Assembly: GCA_017471505.1 (NCBI GenBank)
Contig: JAFUTC010000004.1
Location: 253,608 to 317,607, forward strand
Direction: 5' to 3'
Length of the DNA stretch: 64,000 bases
DNA from: Alloprevotella sp.
Lineage (GTDB): Bacteria > Bacteroidota > Bacteroidia > Bacteroidales > Bacteroidaceae
Below the pieces are notes generated by a model that saw nothing but the letters and a program-made list of their open reading frames with translations, had not been told where the DNA came from and did no database searches. Positions 9,902 through 18,766 of this stretch are shown here, one piece after another. Numbering within the stretch: the stretch's first letter is position 1; every line of letters begins with the position of its first letter. Both the position numbers and the translations under genes were made by a program.

Positions 9902-9942
9902 GAAAAAGCAAGGAGGCGCAGAATGGTCTGCACCTCCTTGCT
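9902..9942 (-). terminator. Terminator of pgk
   Basis: A stem AGCAAGGAGG...CCTCCTTGCT with a further GCAGA/TCTGC extension and one mismatch (9907-9942). Read on the minus strand it is followed by a TTTTTCTTT tract. It separates pgk from the PBP1A promoter region. Confidence 0.88.
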
Positions 9943-9965
9943 AAGGTTGAATGGCTATGGGAAAC

Positions 9966-11213
9966 CTATCCCTTGATGGCTGCGATGCCCGGAAGCACCT
10001 TGCCTTCGATGGCTTCCAATAGTGCGCCGCCACCGGTGGATATGTAACTTACCTGATCGGCCATACCGAATTTGTTGATACATGCCACGCTGTCGCCACC
10101 GCCAATAAGCGAGAATGCTCCGTTGGCTGTGGCTTTGGCAATTGCCTCAGCAATGGCGCGCGATCCGGCTGTGAAATTGTCAAATTCGAATACGCCGGCA
10201 GGGCCGTTCCATAGTATTGTCTTTGCATTTTCTATGGCCGAGGCAAAAAGTTTGCGTGTTTCCGGACCGGCATCCAAGCCTTCCCAGCCTTCGGGAATAT
10301 TGTTTGCGGGACAAACTTGGGTATTGCAGTCGTTAGAAAAGTTGTCGCCGGCCACACAATCGGTGCCGAGAACCAGATTGACTCCCTTTTCTTTGGCAAG
10401 TTTAATGACATTGAGGGCTACGTCAAGCTTGTCTTCTTCGCAAATTGAGTTGCCTACGTTTCCGCCAAGGGCTTTGGCAAATGTGTAGGTCATTCCGCCG
10501 CACAAAATAAGATTGTCGACCTTGCCGAGTAGGTTTTCGATAATTCCTATCTTGGTACTTACCTTCGAACCACCCATGATTGCGGTGAAAGGACGCTTGA
10601 TGTTGGAAAGCACATTATCAACGGCCGTCACTTCTTTCTCCATCAGGTAGCCAAGTAGTTTGTGCTCGGCGTCAAAATAGTCGGCGATGACAGCCGTACT
10701 GGCATGTTTGCGGTGAGCCGTACCGAATGCATCCATTACGTAATAGTCGGCATAGGAAGCAAGGGTCTTTGCAAATTCTTTTTGGCGTTCGGCCATTTCT
10801 GCCTTAGCGGCTTTGTAGTTGGGGTCGTCCTTTTCGATGCCAACAGGCTTGCCCTCTTCTTCGGGATAGAAGCGAAGGTTCTCAAGCAATAGGGCCTGAC
10901 CCGGTTGCAACTTGGCAACGGCATCCTGGGCTTTTGCACAGTCGGGGGCAAAGGCTACGGGAACGCCGAGTGCAGCACTTACGGCCTCGGTAATCTGTCC
11001 GAGCGAAAACTTGGGGTTTACTTTTCCTTTGGGCTTGCCCATGTGGCTCATAATAATAAGGGCGCCTCCGTCGGCAAGTACTTTCTTCAGGGTAGGAAGT
11101 GCGCCGCGTATGCGAGTGTCATCGGTTATCTGGCCAGCCTCATTAAGGGGCACGTTGAAATCTACGCGGACAATCACTTTTGAACCTTGGAAATTTACTT
11201 CGTTGATAGTCAT
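9966..11213 (-). CDS. pgk: Phosphoglycerate kinase
   Basis: This 415-residue glycolytic enzyme transfers phosphate between 1,3-bisphosphoglycerate and ADP. Signature segments are [20 protein letters not shown], the MSHMGKPKG substrate loop, [19 protein letters not shown] and the C-terminal [13 protein letters not shown] nucleotide motif. Start chosen at ATG 11213 ([13 protein letters not shown]), as the preceding 18 codons are not conserved-looking. It is a single-gene unit with a well-formed promoter upstream and its own terminator. Confidence 0.97.
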   Translation of the reverse strand: MTINEVNFQGSKVIVRVDFNVPLNEAGQITDDTRIRGALPTLKKVLADGGALIIMSHMGKPKGKVNPKFSLGQITEAVSAALGVPVAFAPDCAKAQDAVAKLQPGQALLLENLRFYPEEEGKPVGIEKDDPNYKAAKAEMAERQKEFAKTLASYADYYVMDAFGTAHRKHASTAVIADYFDAEHKLLGYLMEKEVTAVDNVLSNIKRPFTAIMGGSKVSTKIGIIENLLGKVDNLILCGGMTYTFAKALGGNVGNSICEEDKLDVALNVIKLAKEKGVNLVLGTDCVAGDNFSNDCNTQVCPANNIPEGWEGLDAGPETRKLFASAIENAKTILWNGPAGVFEFDNFTAGSRAIAEAIAKATANGAFSLIGGGDSVACINKFGMADQVSYISTGGGALLEAIEGKVLPGIAAIKG

Positions 11214-11253
11214 AATGTCTGGTGTTATAATTGAACTTAAAAATTTTCCCATG

Positions 11254-11285
11254 CAAAGATAGCGCAAAGCAGTAAAATAGTCAAA
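11254..11285 (-). promoter_or_regulatory. Bacteroidetes-type promoter of pgk
   Basis: On the minus strand, TTTG (11282-11285), 20 bases, then TATCTTTG (11254-11261), an exact match to the phylum's -33/-7 consensus. It predicts transcription start near 11247, giving a short leader before the ATG at 11213. Confidence 0.8.
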
Positions 11286-11348
11286 TTCAATTATGATAAT
11301 TAAGGCTGCGACAAGGAAAAGTGGCTATTTGCCAAGCATCTGCCCCAT

Positions 11349-12812
11349 TTAGAACTGGAAGTAGATAAATGGTCTTATTTCAGCAGCCTGCATGCAAATG
11401 ACGGCATAAATTACCACCACGACTGTGACCACTTTGACTGCCACAGGAACCTGAGTGATTATGCCTGCAGTCATCCGGTCTATTCTGTCGGGCAGCAACT
11501 GACCGATAAATGCCAGGACCGTAAGCATAAGCACTTGCCAGTAGGCGGAAATGACGGCGGTTATATTCGTCCAGGATGAAATGTCTATTGCACTGCCGAT
11601 CATCGAAAGGGCTGTCGTCACGGAGTCGGCTCTGAAAAATACAAAGGTCAGGCAAACGAAATGGAAAGTGACTGCTATGGCCAGCAATCTCCTTATTTTG
11701 GGTCCGAAAGGAAGTTCAAACGGCTTGTTTTCTGCCCACCATTTGTGCAGACAAAGGGCTGTTCCGTGCATTGCCCCCCAGAGCACGAAATTCCAAGCCG
11801 CCCCGTGCCACAGACCACCGAGAAGCATGGTGGCAAAAAGGTTGATTGAGCGCCTCGCCTTACCTTTCCGGTTGCCACCTAAAGAGATGTAGACATAATC
11901 CCTTAACCAAGTAGACAAGGATATATGCCAACGGCGCCAGAAGTCTGTTACGGAAACCGCCTTGAATGGGGAACGGAAGTTGTCGCCTAACTTGAATCCC
12001 AACAGCAAGGCAATTCCTATAGCCATGTCGCTGTAGCCAGAGAAATCGCAATAGATTTGGACGGTATAGCCATACATGGCAAACAGGTTCTCTATGCTCG
12101 TGTAAAGTTGCGGGCTGTCAAAAACACGGTCGACAAAGTTGACGCTGATATAGTCGGATATGATGGTCTTTTTAATAAGTCCGGCGAGTATGAGAAACAG
12201 GCCACGGCCCAGCATCTCTTCACTGACGAACACTTTCTGCCTGATTTGCGGAATGAAGTCTCTTGCTTTCACAATCGGGCCCGCCACAAGTTGCGGAAAG
12301 AACGACACATAGAACGCATAGTCAAGCAACGAGCGCAACGGCCTTATCTGTCCCCGATACACATCTATCGTATAACTCAGCGACTGAAACGTAAAGAAAG
12401 AAATGCCTACGGGAAGCACTATGTCGAAAGGCGAAAATTCGTGTCCGAATAGCGAGCTGAAAGATGCAAAAAGGAAATTGGTGTACTTAAAGTATCCCAA
12501 CAACGCCAGATCCAGGGCAATGCTCAATGTGACCCATAGTTTCCGCCGGTTTCTGTGGAGTGTGCTCCCAATGCGTAAAGCAATCAGGAAATCGGACAGT
12601 GTAACCAGCGCAAGCAACAGGAAACACCAACCGCCAGACTTATAGTAGAAATAATAAGAAAAGGCAACTACAAACACCAGCCTTATGCGGTCGCGCTTCA
12701 ACAGTAAGGTATAGACGCACAGGAAGCCTACAAACAACCACATGAATAGTCCGCTGCTGAAAATCATCGGAGCTTCGGAATGGAATGACAGTTCATTCCA
12801 CAGATTGGACAT
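11349..12812 (-). CDS. MBOAT-family membrane O-acyltransferase (AlgI-like)
   Basis: This polytopic membrane protein of 487 residues has about ten hydrophobic segments. The family catalytic His sits in LLGGLWHGAAWNFVLWG, with the upstream PVGISFFTFQSLSYTIDVYRG and YCDFSGYSDMAIG motifs of AlgI/DltB-type transferases. It should pass acyl (acetyl) groups across the membrane to a periplasmic or surface glycan. The start is taken as ATG 12812 (MSNLWNELSF); an ATG at 12830 is also in frame. It is the third gene of a leftward set with two SGNH-fold proteins, the usual partners for the periplasmic transfer step. The acceptor polymer is unknown. Confidence 0.9.
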   Translation of the reverse strand: MSNLWNELSFHSEAPMIFSSGLFMWLFVGFLCVYTLLLKRDRIRLVFVVAFSYYFYYKSGGWCFLLLALVTLSDFLIALRIGSTLHRNRRKLWVTLSIALDLALLGYFKYTNFLFASFSSLFGHEFSPFDIVLPVGISFFTFQSLSYTIDVYRGQIRPLRSLLDYAFYVSFFPQLVAGPIVKARDFIPQIRQKVFVSEEMLGRGLFLILAGLIKKTIISDYISVNFVDRVFDSPQLYTSIENLFAMYGYTVQIYCDFSGYSDMAIGIALLLGFKLGDNFRSPFKAVSVTDFWRRWHISLSTWLRDYVYISLGGNRKGKARRSINLFATMLLGGLWHGAAWNFVLWGAMHGTALCLHKWWAENKPFELPFGPKIRRLLAIAVTFHFVCLTFVFFRADSVTTALSMIGSAIDISSWTNITAVISAYWQVLMLTVLAFIGQLLPDRIDRMTAGIITQVPVAVKVVTVVVVIYAVICMQAAEIRPFIYFQF

Positions 12813-12860
12813 TTCAACAAATAAACACATCGTATTAATTCATTTTACACTTAGACATTT

Positions 12861-13628
12861 TCACTCATTCGTCGGTTCTGTCGGGCAGACACATTCGCTT
12901 TTCAAAAAATTCAACAATGCAATGGCCAAATAGCTTCCCTGCATCCGATAGCCTTCCTTGGTGTAATGGACTTTATCTGGCCTGAAAAAGCCGGCCCGAT
13001 ACCACCATCGCGCATCGCCACCCGACAATGCATTCATATCCCAGGCGCACAGCTGCCTTTGTTTCGCCACTTTCAGCATTTCATCGGCCAACATTCGCGT
13101 ACGAGGATTTGGTTGACTCACACCATAACGCCTCCAATAAGAACCCGGCGGTGTAGTCAGCAATACCACGGCTTTCGGAGCCAATTCGAAGATGTTGTCA
13201 ATCAAATGACTAAGATTTTTTGCAAACCGCTCGGCAGTCAGATTGTAGTCGTGGCTTTCATTGGTTCCGAACGACACGATAATAAGGTCGGGGCTCTCTT
13301 GGAGAAGTTGTTTCAAGTCTGCTTTCAGCAAGAAACTCACGCAAGTGGCTCCATTGATGCCGTGATAGGAATAGGTCCAATGGGGATGCGCGCAAAGCAA
13401 CGTATCGCGCACGGCTGCAGGAAAGAACTGTCCGCGCACATGACTGTCGCCGAGGTGAACAATATGGAGATTTTCGTTGCTGCCCCACAGCTCGCGCAGA
13501 CTGTCCGGGTTTTGCACAAAAACATGAAGTTGCAATGCCGAATCAGGTCGGACGGCTGTGGACGGCTGAGCGTTCAATTTCATACTACACATAAGTAACA
13601 AACTCACAAAAAGTATTTTACCATTCAT
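12861..13628 (-). CDS. Secreted SGNH/GDSL-family hydrolase or acetyltransferase
   Basis: A 255-residue exported protein with signal peptide (about 1-20). The SGNH blocks are complete: GDSHVRG (Ser nucleophile), a Gly in INGATCVS, FGTNESHD (Asn) and the terminal DKVHYTKEGY Asp-x-x-His pair. Members act as esterases or O-acetyltransferases on polysaccharides and peptidoglycan. It begins 10 bases after the preceding SGNH-like gene and ends about 50 bases before the MBOAT start, so the three are almost certainly one transcript. I infer it loads or removes O-acetyl groups donated by the MBOAT protein. Confidence 0.85.
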   Translation of the reverse strand: MNGKILFVSLLLMCSMKLNAQPSTAVRPDSALQLHVFVQNPDSLRELWGSNENLHIVHLGDSHVRGQFFPAAVRDTLLCAHPHWTYSYHGINGATCVSFLLKADLKQLLQESPDLIIVSFGTNESHDYNLTAERFAKNLSHLIDNIFELAPKAVVLLTTPPGSYWRRYGVSQPNPRTRMLADEMLKVAKQRQLCAWDMNALSGGDARWWYRAGFFRPDKVHYTKEGYRMQGSYLAIALLNFLKSECVCPTEPTNE

Positions 13629-13637
13629 TTTTCCCTG

Positions 13638-14969
13638 CTATTTTTCAATTCTTTCGTCATATTGCTCTTTCCCATACTGCAACGCGTCAAAAAGCCTTTT
13701 GGCCAGCATGTCGCCTCCACGGAAATTGATGTGCAGGTAGTCTTTGTTGGCAAGCGAAGGAGTTGTCCTGACCATTTTGACCATGCTGTTTTCGCCACCC
13801 ATAGCACTGTAAAGGTTCCAGAAGGCGATGTGTTCGTCTTGTGCCAACTTATGTTGCGCTTCCACCATCGCCTTGACGCCGGGCATAGTCTTGGTGACGC
13901 CGTCGCGGTCTTTTACGCCACGGTCGCCCATGCTTACCAGCAGAACGGCCGCGTTGGGATACAGTTTCTTTATGGCCTCGACCGATTGCTTAAACACGCG
14001 CACAAATCCGCTATAGTCTGTCGAGCGGGGCTGGCAGAAATTCATTCCATACTGCAGTATGATCAAGTCGTAAGGCCGTGCTTTTGCAAAATCGGAGGCT
14101 ATGAGCGAGTCACATTTGTGCAGATGGAAGCCGGAACTGCCTCGCAGCGAAAAGTTGTCCACACTAATGCCTTTCTTTCCGTCTAATGCCACGCCGTAGA
14201 ACACGTCGCTCTGATTGGCAACAGGCACCTTCCATTTGCCACAACTGCCTTTCCGCTCGATGCTTATGTGTTGCAAGCCAGCTTTTCCCTGAAGTTGAAA
14301 TGTCTCTGGCTGCATATCGTCCACAGCAGCTTCCAGTCTGAGCCCCAGAGGGGTTTGCAGATAGATGGAAAAGACTTCGGTGGTGTCAAGACTGGCGTGG
14401 AAATCCGTACCTTTGAGTTCGACGCTGGCACCACTTGTCGGAACGAAATAATAGCCTGAGAGCCATGCTTTTTCGTTATCGTATTTCCCTTTCATCACAC
14501 AATAATCGGCAAATCCAGCCGTGTTCTGCTTGATTGTCGGCCTGAATTTGTCGGCTACCGACTGGATTTTGACAAATCCTACACCACTTCCGCCATATTG
14601 ATGCTGCAAAAGTTCGCGCAACCGCCCGATTAGAATGTCGCCCTCTATGAAAGAGTCGCCAAACACGGCCACACGCACATTTTCCTTTGAGCGAAGTGCT
14701 TCGTAGAACAGGTCCATTCCCCTGCCCGACTGCTCTTCATAGTCAAAGATAGATTCGATGCCCGCCTTTGTCTGTGACGATTTCGGGCGCAAGGCCGGCA
14801 TCGTTTCCTCGGCGTCTTCTTTCGGCTCACGGTTCAGCAGGTCGGAAAAAATATTAATGGGTCGCACATGGAGAGCATCCCACACGCGGTTTGGCACAAG
14901 CGACAATGTCGCCAACAACAGTAGTGTACAAACCGCAAGCAGCACTACTGACTTCGTTTGGTTTTTCAT
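13638..14969 (-). CDS. Membrane-anchored SGNH-fold protein (AlgX/AlgJ-like role inferred)
   Basis: The 443-residue protein has an N-terminal membrane segment (about 8-27, possibly an uncleaved anchor), a Pro/Glu-rich linker, then an SGNH domain. The domain shows VFGDSFIEGD (Ser), LQYGMNF (Asn-like block) and DYLHINFRGGD near the C terminus (Asp/His). Between the first and later blocks sits an inserted beta-rich region (about 190-280) that may bind glycan. It is first in the leftward set with the smaller SGNH protein and the MBOAT. Function as periplasmic acetyl carrier or transferase is inferred from that context. Confidence 0.75.
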   Translation of the reverse strand: MKNQTKSVVLLAVCTLLLLATLSLVPNRVWDALHVRPINIFSDLLNREPKEDAEETMPALRPKSSQTKAGIESIFDYEEQSGRGMDLFYEALRSKENVRVAVFGDSFIEGDILIGRLRELLQHQYGGSGVGFVKIQSVADKFRPTIKQNTAGFADYCVMKGKYDNEKAWLSGYYFVPTSGASVELKGTDFHASLDTTEVFSIYLQTPLGLRLEAAVDDMQPETFQLQGKAGLQHISIERKGSCGKWKVPVANQSDVFYGVALDGKKGISVDNFSLRGSSGFHLHKCDSLIASDFAKARPYDLIILQYGMNFCQPRSTDYSGFVRVFKQSVEAIKKLYPNAAVLLVSMGDRGVKDRDGVTKTMPGVKAMVEAQHKLAQDEHIAFWNLYSAMGGENSMVKMVRTTPSLANKDYLHINFRGGDMLAKRLFDALQYGKEQYDERIEK

Positions 14970-15039
14970 ATCGTTTTACTGAATTATTCTGGTGCAAAAT
15001 TGCATTCCTAAACCAAATAATTCCACGGCGAAATCTGTC

Positions 15040-15071
15040 GGCTGTACGAACTGGCGGTTTGGCTGTACGAA
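15040..15071 (+). repeat. Two-copy direct repeat GGCTGTACGAA, 21 bp apart
   Basis: GGCTGTACGAA occurs at 15040-15050 and 15061-15071. The spacing equals that of the CATWATG arrays but the sequence is unrelated. It lies upstream of the leftward SGNH gene. The rest of the 252-base gap holds only the terminator at 15143-15183. Confidence 0.6.
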
Positions 15072-15142
15072 TTCAATTTGCAACCGCACAATGGCGTCCG
15101 TCACTACTTCAGACAAGCCTGCCGCCACGCCTTATATACATA

Positions 15143-15183
15143 AAAGAGGAACAGGGAAAAAGTTGTTTTCCCTGTTCCTCTTT
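15143..15183 (-). terminator. Strong terminator after the membrane-protein gene
   Basis: A perfect 18-bp stem AAAGAGGAACAGGGAAAA (15143-15160) with a 5-base loop and its complement (15166-15183), read on the minus strand into TTT. It lies 39 bases past the stop of the leftward gene. Confidence 0.88.
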
Positions 15184-15221
15184 ACTTAAAACTGCGGTAT
15201 GTCGCCCGGCTTCTTAACGGT

Positions 15222-16118
15222 CTATTTCCGGCGCCATACCAGGTAGGATGCCACATCTGGGTGTTTCGCGTCGATGTCGCCAGTTTCGTAGCGGCGGCCG
15301 GTCTTGTCGCAAGCCCACCGTACGGCATGCGCGCTTCCCATAAGCGAAATGGCCGTTTCCACGTGGAGTGCCACCAAAACCTCCGCAAACTGCTCGTTGG
15401 TAATGGCGGTTTGCGAATCGATGACATAATAATGGCCGTCAATCAAACAAAGGCCTCTGTGCACAGAGCGTTGCTTTCGGTCGGGAGCCACAATCTGTCC
15501 GTCTTCCACAAGGGCAAACTGGCGGAAAAAGTCGCCGTTTTCGGTCACACATTGCTCGAAATAGGGCGTGGTAAGGGCCTTTCCGATGAACATATTGCCG
15601 TTGAGGAGTGCGCAATAGCCCTGTTTCGATTTCGACTTCGACAAGATTTCGCCCCGATAGACGAAGGCGCCGACCACTTCGATGTTTTTGCCTTCATATC
15701 CGTAGTCGGCCGCCATGGCAGCCAGCACGATGGTGGTGTCATTAGGGGAAATGTTGCCCATGACTAGTTCCGGGACGGCTTCGACAGGCTTGAATATCTG
15801 AAGCGGTATTCTGTTGATGACGGTGTCGGACACTTCCGTATACGAGTTCTGTGGGTCAACCGAGCGCAACGTGTCTACCATCACGCGGTTCACGGCTATC
15901 GGTTCTTCGGGCTCTGGTGCAGGCTGTTCCGACCGTGGCAGCAGCATAAAACACAGTGCCACCGCCGCGAGCAACAGGAGTGCCGCCAGCCACCACCGCT
16001 TGCGTGGCTGTGCAGGTGGGTTGGCCGACGATTTGTCTGCCCCTTCCGTGCCGGCAGGTGCTTCGCCTGAACCGATTACACGGATTTCGTCGTCGTTCAA
16101 TTCATTGTATTTTGCCAT
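15222..16118 (-). CDS. Single-span membrane protein with periplasmic domain, function unknown
   Basis: The 298-residue protein has a soluble N-terminal tail (1-40), one transmembrane helix (about 42-60, WWLAALLLLAAVALCFMLL) and a periplasmic domain. The C-terminal half contains YCALLNGNMFIGKA, ENGDFFRQFALVEDGQ and LGSAHAVRWACDK-like segments. These faintly resemble the NAGPA/phosphodiester-glycosidase fold, but I do not claim this. Its start overlaps the end of the LytTR gene by 17 bases, so translation is probably coupled. The pairing suggests it senses or restrains the regulator. No direct evidence for an enzymatic role is visible. Confidence 0.7.
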   Translation of the reverse strand: MAKYNELNDDEIRVIGSGEAPAGTEGADKSSANPPAQPRKRWWLAALLLLAAVALCFMLLPRSEQPAPEPEEPIAVNRVMVDTLRSVDPQNSYTEVSDTVINRIPLQIFKPVEAVPELVMGNISPNDTTIVLAAMAADYGYEGKNIEVVGAFVYRGEILSKSKSKQGYCALLNGNMFIGKALTTPYFEQCVTENGDFFRQFALVEDGQIVAPDRKQRSVHRGLCLIDGHYYVIDSQTAITNEQFAEVLVALHVETAISLMGSAHAVRWACDKTGRRYETGDIDAKHPDVASYLVWRRK

Positions 16119-16473
16119 AAGTATCCTCCAAATGTTGTTTAAGTGCCTTCAGTGCTTCGCGAGATGGGGTGAGCGCATATTTTTTGTCTGTGCGGTCGAG
16201 CAGGACAAGGCGCTGACGTGGCACGCTGATACTGCAAATATAGTGTTCGTTAACGATATAGTTCCGGCCGATACGGATAAAGCGGCGTGCGTTATCGGGC
16301 ATCTGGCCTGCAATCATCTGTTCGAGTTGTCCGAGTTGGAAACCTACGAGAAAGTCTTCCCCGCCCGAGGTGTGGATATGCGAATAGTTTCCTTCGGCCG
16401 ATATGTAAACAATCTGGCCGGAGGTAAAACGGAACAGCTCCGTGGTGGTCATGCATATCAGATGCTCTTCCAT
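16102..16473 (-). CDS. LytTR-domain DNA-binding regulator without receiver domain
   Basis: A 123-residue protein consisting essentially of one LytTR domain: FRFTSGQIVYISAEGNYSHI, then FIRIGRNYIVNEHYI and LTPSREALKALKQHL. LytTR proteins bind direct repeats upstream of target genes through a ten-strand beta fold. There is no REC domain, so it is not a classical response regulator. I start at ATG 16473 (MEEHLICM); the longer frame adds 23 unconvincing residues. It overlaps the downstream membrane-protein gene by 17 bases. By analogy with LytTR/membrane-inhibitor pairs, the two may form a regulatory unit (inference). Confidence 0.88.
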   Translation of the reverse strand: MEEHLICMTTTELFRFTSGQIVYISAEGNYSHIHTSGGEDFLVGFQLGQLEQMIAGQMPDNARRFIRIGRNYIVNEHYICSISVPRQRLVLLDRTDKKYALTPSREALKALKQHLEDTYGKIQ

Positions 16474-16546
16474 CGTCAATCCTGTCTTATTCGCAATCCG
16501 TATGGTGGTTTGTCGGTGTGTGACTGTGGGGCGTGTCGCCACGTGG

Positions 16547-17212
16547 CTACTTGGCCTTCACTTGCAAGGGGCCTTTGCAAAAGTCCTTCAGCCCGCAGTC
16601 GAGGCACTTGGGGCGTTGGGCCGTACAAGTATAGCGTCCGTGCAAAAGTAGCCAAAAATGTGCATGGCCCACGTCCACGTCGTCGATTAGTGGGCGCAGG
16701 GCCTGTTCGACCTTATAGGGGGTGTTGGCCGTCTTAGGCACGAAGCCGAGCCTATGGGCCACGCGGAAGACGTGCGTATCGACGGCGAGAGCAGCCTGCC
16801 CGAAGGCTACGGCAAGTACGACATTAGCGGTCTTGCGTCCGACGCCTGGCAGCCGGGTAAGGTCGTCGAGACTGGCAGGCACGGTGCCGTCGAATTCGTC
16901 CACCAGCATGCGGGCCAGTCCGCTTAGGTGGGCGGCCTTGCTGTTGGGGTAACTGACCGACTGGATATAGGGGAACAGTTCGTCGGCCGATGCCGTGGCC
17001 ATGGAGGCCGCATCCGGATAGGCGGCAAATAGGGCCGGCGTCACACTGTTCACTCGCTTGTCGGTGCACTGGGCGGAAAGCACCGTGGCCACCAGCAGCT
17101 GGAAGGGCGTGGCATAGTGGAGTTCGGTCTCCACCACGCCGAACCGCGGGCCCAGATAGTCGAGCACACGGCGCATGCGTTCCTTTTGGTTCTTACGACT
17201 GGCGTACGGCAT
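16547..17212 (-). CDS. nth: Endonuclease III, DNA glycosylase/AP lyase
   Basis: This 221-residue base-excision repair enzyme removes oxidised pyrimidines and nicks abasic sites. The helix-hairpin-helix LPGVGRKTANVVLA carries the catalytic Lys (K127) and AVDTHVFR the catalytic Asp (D145). The C-terminal [4Fe-4S] loop has Cys at 196, 203, 206 and 212, the classic C-x6-C-x2-C-x5-C spacing. I start at ATG 17212 (MPYASRKNQ). It starts 14 bases after the ribE stop and is likely co-transcribed with it. Confidence 0.95.
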   Translation of the reverse strand: MPYASRKNQKERMRRVLDYLGPRFGVVETELHYATPFQLLVATVLSAQCTDKRVNSVTPALFAAYPDAASMATASADELFPYIQSVSYPNSKAAHLSGLARMLVDEFDGTVPASLDDLTRLPGVGRKTANVVLAVAFGQAALAVDTHVFRVAHRLGFVPKTANTPYKVEQALRPLIDDVDVGHAHFWLLLHGRYTCTAQRPKCLDCGLKDFCKGPLQVKAK

Positions 17213-17225
17213 GGGGCAACGGAGA

Positions 17226-17834
17226 TTATGGCTGCTCGAAGTGGCGAAGGCGGGCAATGTACTTGCCCAGGATGTCGAATTCAAGGTTTACGACCGTGCC
17301 CACCTCGATGGCGTGAAAGTTTGTATAGTCGTAGGTGTAGGGAATGATACTGACCTTGAACGACGAGTCGGTCGGGTCAATCACGGTGAGGCTTACGCCG
17401 TTGACGGTGACGCTGCCTTTGTCGACGCAGAAGTATCCGCGCTGCGCCATGGTCCGGTCGGCCTCGTAGGAGAAGGTATAGACATGGCTGCCGTCTACGT
17501 CTTCCACGGCGGTGCATACGGCCGTCTGGTCGACGTGCCCTTGCACGATGTGGCCGTCCAGTCGGCCGTTCATTTTCATGGAGCGCTCCACGTTGACTTC
17601 ATCGCCCTCCTTGAGGAGTCCAAGGTTCGAACGGCGTAGCGTCTCGTCCATCGCGGTGACCACATAGCGGCGTCCGTCGGTGCGGACCACCGTCAGGCAT
17701 ACGCCATTGTGCGACACGCTCTGGTCAATATGCAAGGGTTCGTCGTAAGGGCTCTCGAGGGTGAAATGCACATTGGTGCCTTCGTGCTCGAGGGCAACTA
17801 CGCGAGCCATTCCCTCTACAATTCCACAAAACAT
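17226..17834 (-). CDS. ribE: Riboflavin synthase alpha subunit
   Basis: The 202-residue protein is built of two lumazine-binding repeats. It starts MFCGIVEG, has SVSHNGVCLTVV in repeat one and SVTVNGVSLTVI in repeat two. It converts two 6,7-dimethyl-8-ribityllumazine molecules into riboflavin plus a pyrimidine. The length is normal for the family. It lies between the lipoprotein gene and nth, each with gaps of about 13 bases, in a leftward unit. No FMN riboswitch was recognised upstream. Confidence 0.96.
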   Translation of the reverse strand: MFCGIVEGMARVVALEHEGTNVHFTLESPYDEPLHIDQSVSHNGVCLTVVRTDGRRYVVTAMDETLRRSNLGLLKEGDEVNVERSMKMNGRLDGHIVQGHVDQTAVCTAVEDVDGSHVYTFSYEADRTMAQRGYFCVDKGSVTVNGVSLTVIDPTDSSFKVSIIPYTYDYTNFHAIEVGTVVNLEFDILGKYIARLRHFEQP

Positions 17835-17847
17835 AGCTTCAGGGTTT

Positions 17848-18366
17848 CTATTTGAGTATTACGGATGGTCGGCGGGTATAGTGATAGCGTTTTCCGCTAC
17901 GGCCCACGGCCGACAACTCGCGGGCGGTGTACGACTCGATGCGGACGGTATCGTCGGCAATAATGAGCTGGGCATTGACGATATGCCAAGGGTCGGTGAC
18001 CATAGCGAGGTCGGTGAGGTTGACAGCACGGTCGACGCTCGGCATATCGGTGCCGGCGCCACGCACGGTAAGCGCGAATCGGTCGCCCTCGCGGTCGAGG
18101 TTGCCCCATATTTCGCCCTGCTTGCCGTTGCCCTCGCGGTCGAGCTCAAGCGTATCGCCCTGCTCGGTGCAGACCACGAAGGTGGACATGCCAAAGTCGA
18201 GGCTGCGGGCATATATCGTAGAGTCGGCCAGCACGAGCGTCTTGCCGCTGTCGGCCGCCAGGCTGTCGCCCGAAGCCTCGGACGTCCGGCCACCTCCGCA
18301 CGACATGAACGGCCACACCGCCGTCAGGCCCAGCAGGAACACTATGGAAAAGGCTGATTTCTTCAT
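17848..18366 (-). CDS. Putative lipoprotein, function unknown
   Basis: A 172-residue protein with signal peptide and lipobox ending FMSCGGG (Cys at about residue 18), so it should be lipid-anchored. The rest is a beta-rich soluble domain with no motif I recognise. I start at ATG 18366 (MKKSAFSIVF), the position that gives a normal signal peptide. It precedes ribE by 13 bases and heads this leftward unit, with array 2 and rpsA lying divergently upstream. Confidence 0.7.
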   Translation of the reverse strand: MKKSAFSIVFLLGLTAVWPFMSCGGGRTSEASGDSLAADSGKTLVLADSTIYARSLDFGMSTFVVCTEQGDTLELDREGNGKQGEIWGNLDREGDRFALTVRGAGTDMPSVDRAVNLTDLAMVTDPWHIVNAQLIIADDTVRIESYTARELSAVGRSGKRYHYTRRPSVILK

Positions 18367-18418
18367 GGTTGCGAACACTTAGGTCATTCGCTTGCGAAGT
18401 TACGAAAATCGGGCACGA

Positions 18419-18521
18419 AAATCCCATTATGAAACGAAAATATTGCATAATGGAATTTCAAAATTGCATAATTGAATTTTCAGATTGCATAATGCAATTT
18501 TTTTATCCGATTATGCAATTT
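18419..18521. repeat. 21-bp palindrome array 2, five units, divergent intergenic
   Basis: Cores start at 18425, 18446, 18467, 18488 and 18509, exactly 21 bp apart (CATTATG, CATAATG, CATAATT, CATAATG, GATTATG). It lies in the 400-base gap between the leftward lipoprotein gene and rpsA. Confidence 0.93.
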
Positions 18522-18658
18522 CCAGGCCCTATCATTCCGTCTGCTCCCACCCCACAGCCACGGGCCGGAAACAGGTTGGGGCGCACCCATTTCGCCTAAA
18601 AACGCACCCGCTCCATAAAAAAACATAGTTTTTTCTGTGCCAATCAAAAGATTATCAC

Positions 18659-18666
18659 TAACTTCG
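18659..18666 (+). promoter_or_regulatory. Probable -7 box of rpsA
   Basis: TAACTTCG matches TAnnTTTG at seven of eight positions. It lies about 100 bases upstream of the rpsA ATG, predicting a leader of about 95 bases. No clear TTTG sits at -33. Other than this box and array 2, I see nothing else in the 18367-18766 gap. Confidence 0.5.
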
Positions 18667-18766
18667 CGCCGTTTTTAACTCACTTTATTGTTTAACCCCT
18701 AACGCAAGTGTTGAACGCCGCCCATCCGTGCGGGCTCTTCCTTGCAAAATTTATCCGTTTAATCTT

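Noticed and set aside
17226..18366. An FMN riboswitch or other riboswitch controlling ribE
   Set aside because: The upstream gene is only 13 bases away and no RFN-like conserved stems were seen.
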